From the NCBI GenBank assembly GCA_002238825.1, contig MPNC01000006.1, positions 178,635 to 242,634 on the forward strand: a stretch of 64,000 nt of DNA. The letters are read 5' to 3'. The DNA comes from SAR202 cluster bacterium bin87 (GTDB lineage Bacteria; Chloroflexota; Dehalococcoidia; Lucifugimonadales; UBA3495). This document shows positions 58,212 through 64,000 of the stretch, one piece after another. Position numbers and translations under genes: made by a program. The notes below the pieces were generated by a model. That model saw nothing but the letters and a program-made list of their open reading frames with translations. It searched no databases and was not told the origin of the DNA. Numbering within the stretch: the stretch's first letter is position 1; each line of letters starts with the position of its first letter.

Positions 58212-58371
58212 GTAACTGTTCAGAGTTGCTGGGGAGGTGTCATTGCGAGCGCAGCGCGGCAATCTCGTTGGCGCCCGGGTGTCCTTCAGGGCAGACGTTG
58301 CTGCTACGATATCGAGATTGCCACGGCGCAAGTGCCTCGCAATGACAACCTCCTGAATTCTGAACCGTTAC
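58212..58371. mobile_element. 160-bp MITE, copy 4
   Basis: gtaactgttcag ... ctgaaccgttac; 8-bp target duplication CCCCGCGA. Confidence 0.93.
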
Positions 58372-58444
58372 CCCCGCGACCACGGGTTGCCGGATCAGCG
58401 ATTACCCGCCGTTTGCGCCGGGGCGCCTGGCCTGACCAGGCCGT

Positions 58445-58846
58445 TCAGTCGGCCCCGACCCCCAGCGAAGCCGCCACCTTCTCCCGCAACTCCCGGAAGT
58501 TCACCGGCTTCACCACGAACCCCTGCGCCCCGCTCTCCTCGGCACGCCTGGCGTTCTCCTCATTCCCGTAGGCCGAAACCACCATCGACGGCAACTCCGG
58601 CCGCTGCTCCCCCAGCGCGTCCAGCAACTCCCACCCGTTCATCTCCGGCATGTTCAGGTCCGTAATGACCAGCTCTATGTCCGGATGCTCTTCCAGCACC
58701 TCAAGGGCGTGCCGCCCCGAAAGGGCGAACAGAAACTCGTACCGACCGGCCCTGACCTCGCGACGCATCTGCTGCCGGAACATCGGCTCCACGTCGGGCT
58801 CGTCGTCCACCACCAGCACCTTCCTGGCGCCCACGGTTTCACTCAT
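58445..58846 (-). CDS. Stand-alone response-regulator receiver protein
   Basis: KVLVVDDEPDVEPMF...IELVITDLNMPEMNGWELLDAL...MVVSAYGNEENARRAEESGAQGFVVKPVNFRELREKV. Confidence 0.9.
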   Translation of the reverse strand: MSETVGARKVLVVDDEPDVEPMFRQQMRREVRAGRYEFLFALSGRHALEVLEEHPDIELVITDLNMPEMNGWELLDALGEQRPELPSMVVSAYGNEENARRAEESGAQGFVVKPVNFRELREKVAASLGVGAD

Positions 58847-59198
58847 ACTGCAATCCTTGTCGTTCCAATGTGCGCACATCGTCTGCTGCATCTGTGCGGC
58901 GAACCTCTGCCATGTTACCACCCTCCAACATATCGGCGGCCTGCTTGATTTCACCAGTGGCGTGGAATGCCACGCCCGCTGTCTCCTCATCGACGCCGAT
59001 TGCGGGCCCCTGCTCAGGCCATGCCGGGTTCATCCCGACTGCCCCATCCCACCTCCAGTATAGTCCACAGGCCTCGGTTTCGGCCGCGTGGTTCGCTTTC
59101 ATACGGGGAAACCAGGGTGCCAAATTGCCATGGGCCAATTCAGCCAAACCGTCATGATTTTGCAGCCAGCAGATTGGGACGGGAAGTGGTTGAAGAAT

Positions 59199-59387
59199 CT
59201 CACGCGTACCCAGTTTGACGACGACGGGAGCAAATTTACATCGATAAACAGGATCGACAGGATGATGGCGTGCGGGTGGGGCGTTCAATTTTTCAGCATC
59301 GTCAAGAGCGCGGGAGCGTTCACAATAATCAATCAAATCCTGTTCATCCTGTGCATCGATGTAAAAGACAAAATGGGTACGCGCGAG
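59199..59387. mobile_element. 189-bp palindromic element with CTCACGCG outer arms and a different inner core
   Basis: ctcacgcgtacccagttt ... aaaatgggtacgcgcgag; inner aaatttacatcgataaacaggat / atcctgtgcatcgatgtaaa; 10-bp target duplication GTTGAAGAAT. Confidence 0.9.
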
Positions 59388-59651
59388 GTTGAAGAATTGA
59401 TCGTGCCCGAAAGTTCGGGGAGCGGCTTTTTCGTGGTTGCTGCTCCACGTTCGAACCGCCATTGCGCGGTGTGGCGCCGGCCACCAGCGGCCGGCACGCG
59501 CAAGCGAAGCCCTGACAAGTCGCCGGAGCCGCCAAAACCGCCCTGGCATGGTGCTGGCCGGCGCATAGCGCCAGGGTCGCGCCGTCTGCAGTCGGCCCAT
59601 GCCGACCAGAATCCAGCGGCGCCGCGCTGCCGGCTTCGGGGACTGGCGCGC

Positions 59652-60983
59652 CTACGCCGCTTCAACCGCCAGCGGGGCCGGTCGCTCCGGACGCCGCGCC
59701 ACCGCCATCAGGAGCATCCCGCACCCCTGGGCAACCGCCGAGAACAGGATCAGGATGGTGTAGCTGCCCGTCAGGTCGTACACCACGGGTCCCACGATCT
59801 GCCCCAGACCCAGCCCGCCGGCCTCGAAGGGACGCATGGCTCCGGCGATGGCGCCGTAGGAGTTGCGGCCGAAATAGTCCGCCAGCACCATGTACATCAG
59901 CACCTCAAGCGCGCTGTGGAACAGCCCCCAGAACACCCCGTAGGCGTACGCCGCCGCCAGCGAGTTGACCTCCAGAAGCGCCAGCGTCGCCAGAGTTGAC
60001 ACCGCCATGGCCGCGACGATGCACCAGCGTGGCGTGAGCTTCCCCGCCACCTGTCCCCACACGAGGCTGCTCAGCGCCAGGAACGTGCTCACGCTCAACA
60101 CCCCCGCCGCCTGCGGCGTGCTCAATCCCGCAAACTCGTGCAGATAGGGCACCAGGCTGAACCCCAGGCCGGAACTGCCCGTCACGTTCAGAAAGGCGAC
60201 CATCGACACCATCCAGAAGGCTTTGGTCCGCATCGCCTCCCGGGATGTCCAGCTGGCCTCTGCCGGAGCCGTTTCCTGTGCCGCCGCCCGACCGCCTCGC
60301 TGCGTCGCACTGGAGCCGGATGATCCGGTCGCCGCCGAGGCCCGCGCGCCGTCGGGCAGCAGCCCGATGTCCTCCGGCCGCCGGCGCATGATGATGATCA
60401 TGGGGATGGCCAGGAACAGGCTGAAGAACCCCAGCAGCCGGAAGGCCGTGCGCCAGTCCGCCAGCAGGGTGATCAGCGCGAACGCCTGGATGATCAGCGC
60501 GCCGCTGATGGGACGGTAGATGCCGGTGAGGGCCAGCGCGATGTTGCGGCGGCGGTTGAAGAAATTGACCGCCATGGTCCGCGGCACCACGCCGATGAGG
60601 AAGGGCTGGCTGATGGCCCGCCCGATCACCGCGGCGATGAAAAACTGCCACGCCGTGTGCACCCCGCCGATGGACACCATGGACACGCCCAGGACGATCA
60701 CCCCAACGGGCATCAGCCATCGTGGTCCGTACCGGTCTGCCAGCCGTCCCGCGAAGGGGGCGAAGACCCCCGACAGCCACACCCCGCAACTGGACGCCAG
60801 CCCGATGCTGGTGCGGGGCCACAGGGTGTCTTCCAGGATGAAGCTCTGCACTCCGCCCAGCACCACTCCCGCCACCGCCGTGGCCACGAAAGCCCCGGCG
60901 CCCGAGAGACCGAGCACCAGCCAGCCGTAGTAGAAGGGGGTGTTGGGACGCCAGTCGAGGAGAGCCGAAAGAGAGGACGCCAT
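59652..60983 (-). CDS. MFS transporter (monocarboxylate-porter-like)
   Basis: From internal ATG 60983: LDWRPNTPFYYGWLVLGLSGAGAFVATAVAGVVLGGVQSFILEDTLWPRTSIGLA...; 12-TM pattern. Confidence 0.85.
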   Translation of the reverse strand: MASSLSALLDWRPNTPFYYGWLVLGLSGAGAFVATAVAGVVLGGVQSFILEDTLWPRTSIGLASSCGVWLSGVFAPFAGRLADRYGPRWLMPVGVIVLGVSMVSIGGVHTAWQFFIAAVIGRAISQPFLIGVVPRTMAVNFFNRRRNIALALTGIYRPISGALIIQAFALITLLADWRTAFRLLGFFSLFLAIPMIIIMRRRPEDIGLLPDGARASAATGSSGSSATQRGGRAAAQETAPAEASWTSREAMRTKAFWMVSMVAFLNVTGSSGLGFSLVPYLHEFAGLSTPQAAGVLSVSTFLALSSLVWGQVAGKLTPRWCIVAAMAVSTLATLALLEVNSLAAAYAYGVFWGLFHSALEVLMYMVLADYFGRNSYGAIAGAMRPFEAGGLGLGQIVGPVVYDLTGSYTILILFSAVAQGCGMLLMAVARRPERPAPLAVEAA

Positions 60984-61036
60984 GCGCCTGACACTTGTAT
61001 CAGACCGCCGCCATCGGTACAAGCCGCCGCACGCAC

Positions 61037-61225
61037 TCACGCATACCCACCCCGCACCGGCAATCGTAAATTGCATGGATGGACACGGATAAACGGGATT
61101 GATTTGGTCCACAACCGCCGAGTTTGAATTTACACACCGGCCCGCCTCCGTGACGCCGTTCCTGCTCCTGTCCGGATCCGGTTGTATCCAGTGCATCCTG
61201 GGTATACATGCGAATTTGACCGGCG
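61037..61225. repeat. Degenerate palindromic element with CTCACGCA left arm and the cATGGATGgACACGGATAAA core
   Basis: ctcacgcatacccac; aaattgcatggatggacacggataaacgggatt / atccagtgcatcctgggtatacatgcgaattt. Confidence 0.55.
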
Positions 61226-61331
61226 CCCGCTCGGTGCGTTGCCGGGCGTGTCGGCCGCGTCTATACTTCGCGCAGGATAAGCATCCGCGACACCGCCCAT
61301 GCGAGTATGGGCACGACCGCCGGGAGGTGGG

Positions 61332-62147
61332 ATGATGGCTACTGCTAAGGTGAACGGAGCCGAGATTTATTACGAAGAGACGGGCAGCGGACCGCCGATC
61401 ATTCTTTCGCCGGGCGGCCTCCAGGGCAATGCCAACAGCTACCACCCCGTGATTGAAGCGCTGTCCCAGGAGCACCGGGTGGTGGTGTACGACCGCCGCT
61501 TCGGCGGACAGTCCCGCAGCCCAATGGTGGTGCAGACCTGGGACATGGTGTGCGACGACGTGTTCGGCCTGATGGACACCCTGGGCATCGAGCAGGCCTA
61601 TCTCGGCGGCGGATCATTTGGGGCGGCCATCTCCCTGGGCTGCGCCGTGCGCCGTCCGGAGCGGGTTCGGGCCATCTTCCCGTCCAACATCGCCGGCGGC
61701 ACTATCTGCGACGCCTACCTGGCGGCCAAGCTGTTCAAGAGCATGGACTGGGCCGAGAACCGCGGCATCGCGGCAATCGTGGACGCCTTTGACCCCGACG
61801 ACCGCTTCTCACCATTCAGCCCCGAGCTGGCGCAGACCGACGCTGACTACCGGAAGTCCCTGGAGTCCATGGACACCGAGGACTTCATCCAGGTGATGCG
61901 CGACACTATCCACGCCCTGTTCGACGGCCCCTACAAGACCCTGGGCATGACCGAAAAGGCGCTGAAGAGCGTGTCCGTCCCCGCCATGGTCATGCCGGGC
62001 AACAACGACGTGCATCCCCGCGGCCTGGCCGAAGCCGTCCACCGCCTGGTCCCCAACTGCCGCTGGGCCGAGGTCCGCCCCCACAGCGAGGAGCCGGAGA
62101 AGTACACCAAGCGCGTGCTGGGCTTCCTGGCAGAGGTCGAGGGGTAG
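61332..62147 (+). CDS. Alpha/beta hydrolase
   Basis: INGAEIYYEETGSGPPIILSPGG-type start, YLGGGSFGAAISLGCAVRRPERV, VPAMVMPGNNDVHP. Confidence 0.88.
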   Translation: MMATAKVNGAEIYYEETGSGPPIILSPGGLQGNANSYHPVIEALSQEHRVVVYDRRFGGQSRSPMVVQTWDMVCDDVFGLMDTLGIEQAYLGGGSFGAAISLGCAVRRPERVRAIFPSNIAGGTICDAYLAAKLFKSMDWAENRGIAAIVDAFDPDDRFSPFSPELAQTDADYRKSLESMDTEDFIQVMRDTIHALFDGPYKTLGMTEKALKSVSVPAMVMPGNNDVHPRGLAEAVHRLVPNCRWAEVRPHSEEPEKYTKRVLGFLAEVEG

Positions 62148-62314
62148 GAGCGGGAGTGGGTTGGGCATACACCCGGCGCCCACTCATTTTGGGATCGGGG
62201 GAGTAGCGTGATGGTCTCGCCAGGGTAGGACAACAGGAAGTCGAAAAACGGGACGGGGAAAGAGCAGACCTGTGCTTAGTGAAGTTTCGGCCGCTTTGCG
62301 ACCTGTTGGACGGC

Positions 62315-62451
62315 CTCACGCGTACCCAGTTTCACTGGAACTGTCATTGCGAGCGGAGCATGGCAATCTGGTTGGGGCAGTAGGGTCACCTGCAGCAATG
62401 AGATCGCCACGTCGCTACGCTCCTCGCGATGACAAACTGGGTACGCGTGAG
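62315..62451. mobile_element. 137-bp palindromic MITE-like element (CTCACGCG arms, GTCATTGCGAG core)
   Basis: Perfect 10-bp target duplication GTTGGACGGC. Confidence 0.92.
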
Positions 62452-62662
62452 GTTGGACGGCGATTTGCGATGGGGGACTTCCGTTTACGGTTTGACTTCC
62501 TCAGTCGTCTGTAGACGCTTCGGCATGTGTCAATCCGCTCCCATATTGAGCTCCATACACGCAGTACCCTCTATCGTGCGTTTCGATTTGAGTTTCAACT
62601 GCGGGCACGACTCGCTAACCAGCGGAACACGCGATTGAGCTAGTCAATGATGGGTAAACTTT

Positions 62663-63548
62663 TCAACCATAGTAGTATGCCGACTTGGGATTCGCAACCG
62701 CGTTTGCGCCGTAAGCCCTCACAGCGCTCCTCAGTAATTTACTCATCCGAAGAAAACTTGGTACGCTCAAATCCACGCCGTTGACCTTGAGACCGACCAA
62801 GCCAGCCCTATCGCAATTATGTGGAGCGGGCAAAGAACTCGCACCGAGTTTCTTCAATAGTTTTGCCCGACGCCTAAGGGCCAAATAGATTGTCGTTACC
62901 AACCATCCATCAAGATTTTTCAAAAGCTCGTCGTCGTCGACCGCTGGGAAGAAGCTCATGAAGCCCCGATAATGAATATTTGGAACCGCCCTAGAGAGGT
63001 ATTTGCGTAGTTCATCCTCACGAAGATTACCATACAAATAACGACGTATCTGACTAATTAACACTGAGTAATCCCTGTCGAGTCCGCTAAAGCGATTCCA
63101 ATCTACATGGCCTTCTAGTGGTTCTTGGAGAAGATTGGCAAAGATCAATTGACTTAACCGCTCCTTTGCTCTGGCGACTAGTGTGTCGCCCATGCTGATA
63201 CGTTCTGCATCTATCTTGTGACCTATAAACGAGACTGTCTCTTTACCAGCTATTTCTCTTGGCGCGTCTACAGGGGTAAGCAATTTCACACCTTCAGACT
63301 TTCCATAATTGATGCTGAGACCCATGTCCCCTGCCACACCTGAGATCATTTTGGCTGCTTGAGCGATCTTTTCATACGTGTCTGACCAAACAATGCTATC
63401 GTCGGAATAAAAGGCGAAACCGACACCCAGTTTTTCCAATTCCTCGGCAATCGGGTAGGTTATGAGATTGGCAACGAAGAGGGAAATTGACGTCCCCTGC
63501 GGAAGCCCCCTCGTACTTTGAAGAGAAGAAGCGCCTTGATATGCACTA
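62663..63548 (-). pseudogene. Reverse transcriptase, N-terminally truncated (catalytic half retained)
   Basis: Reading upstream of the track ORF: QSTRGLPQGTSISLFVANLITYPIAEELEKLGVGFAFYSDDSIVWSDTYEKI, i.e. RT motifs QGxS and YSDD; cut by adjacent IS. Confidence 0.85.
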
Positions 63549-63624
63549 GCAGCCCGTCCGAGAAAAACGGTAGTTGGGCAGTTTGGGCTATGATGGGTTG
63601 AGCATCAGATTGGAGGAGTGGTCA

Positions 63625-64000
63625 ATGAGCAAGACCTACCTTCCCTACGACCCCGACCAGCAGTTGCTGCTGCCACAGGCCCTGCAGGAGTGGCTGCCCG
63701 AGGATCACTTGGCCTATTTCATCTCCGACGTCGTGGATCAATTGGACATCTCGGAGATCATGGCCCGCTACGAGCAGGAGCGGCGGGGCGGACCGCCCTA
63801 CCATCCGCTGATGATGGTCAAGGTGCTGCTCTATGGCTACTGCGTGGGAGTGGCGTCATCGCGCCGGATGGCACAGCGGCTGCACGAGGACGTGGCCTTT
63901 CGGGTACTGGCAGCGAACAACACGCCTGATTTCCGCACCATCTCCGACTTTCGCAAGGATCATCTGGAGGCGTTGTCGGGGCTATTCTTGCAGGTGCTGA
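63625..64000 (+). CDS. IS1182-family transposase, 5' part (runs off window)
   Basis: MSKTYLPYDPDQQLLLPQALQEWLPEDHLAYFISDVVDQLDISEI...RGGPPYHPLMMVKVLLYGYCVGVASSRRMAQRL...TPDFRTISDFRKDHL. Confidence 0.93.
   Translation, partial: MSKTYLPYDPDQQLLLPQALQEWLPEDHLAYFISDVVDQLDISEIMARYEQERRGGPPYHPLMMVKVLLYGYCVGVASSRRMAQRLHEDVAFRVLAANNTPDFRTISDFRKDHLEALSGLFLQVL

Noticed and set aside
57978-58571. 197-aa plus-strand ORF
   Set aside because: Crosses a complete MITE copy and is antisense to the response regulator; not credible as a gene.
58839-59600. 253-aa minus-strand ORF
   Set aside because: Traverses the 189-bp palindromic element and non-coding-looking sequence; no recognisable domain.

Overview
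High-GC bacterial chromosomal window, probably Chloroflexota (inferred from gene content and style only). The most reliable housekeeping locus is an ilvB-ilvN-ilvC-leuA operon (minus strand) behind a T-box leader. There is also an assimilatory nitrate operon (nasA-like, nirB, Rieske nirD-like, narK). Other content: a Calx-beta/SwmB-like surface protein; two double-domain TRAP (DctP-like) binding lipoproteins; a cluster of orphan binding proteins with an LLM oxidoreductase, an acyl-CoA-dehydrogenase-like protein and a lactonase; a decayed tandem array of WD40 / oligopeptide-type ABC units headed by a COG0523 GTPase; an S8 peptidase; an envelope-glycan cluster flanked by inverted IS remnants; one tRNA-Ala; and at the right edge a truncated reverse transcriptase next to an IS1182-type transposase. 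The strongest candidates for new biology are: (1) a minus-strand cluster at 0.17-3.8 kb pairing an intact diiron ferritin-like protein with a paralogue that has lost its acidic metal ligands, plus a small helical protein and a site-2-protease-like membrane protein lacking all HExxH and Asp ligands; (2) families of non-autonomous palindromic elements, including four copies of exactly 160 bp each with a perfect 8-bp target duplication, and 137-189 bp elements that share outer arms and 10-bp target duplications but carry unrelated inner cores; (3) a TcmP/DUF5131 locus whose 3' end and terminator are duplicated as a 73-bp perfect repeat around a DUF2442-DUF4160 pair; (4) a TGATAC-N3-GTATCA palindrome upstream of both the COG0523 gene and an ABC binding-protein gene; (5) two tandem SD-ATG-terminator mini-units ahead of the glycan cluster. 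All calls are by eye from sequence; no searches were run.
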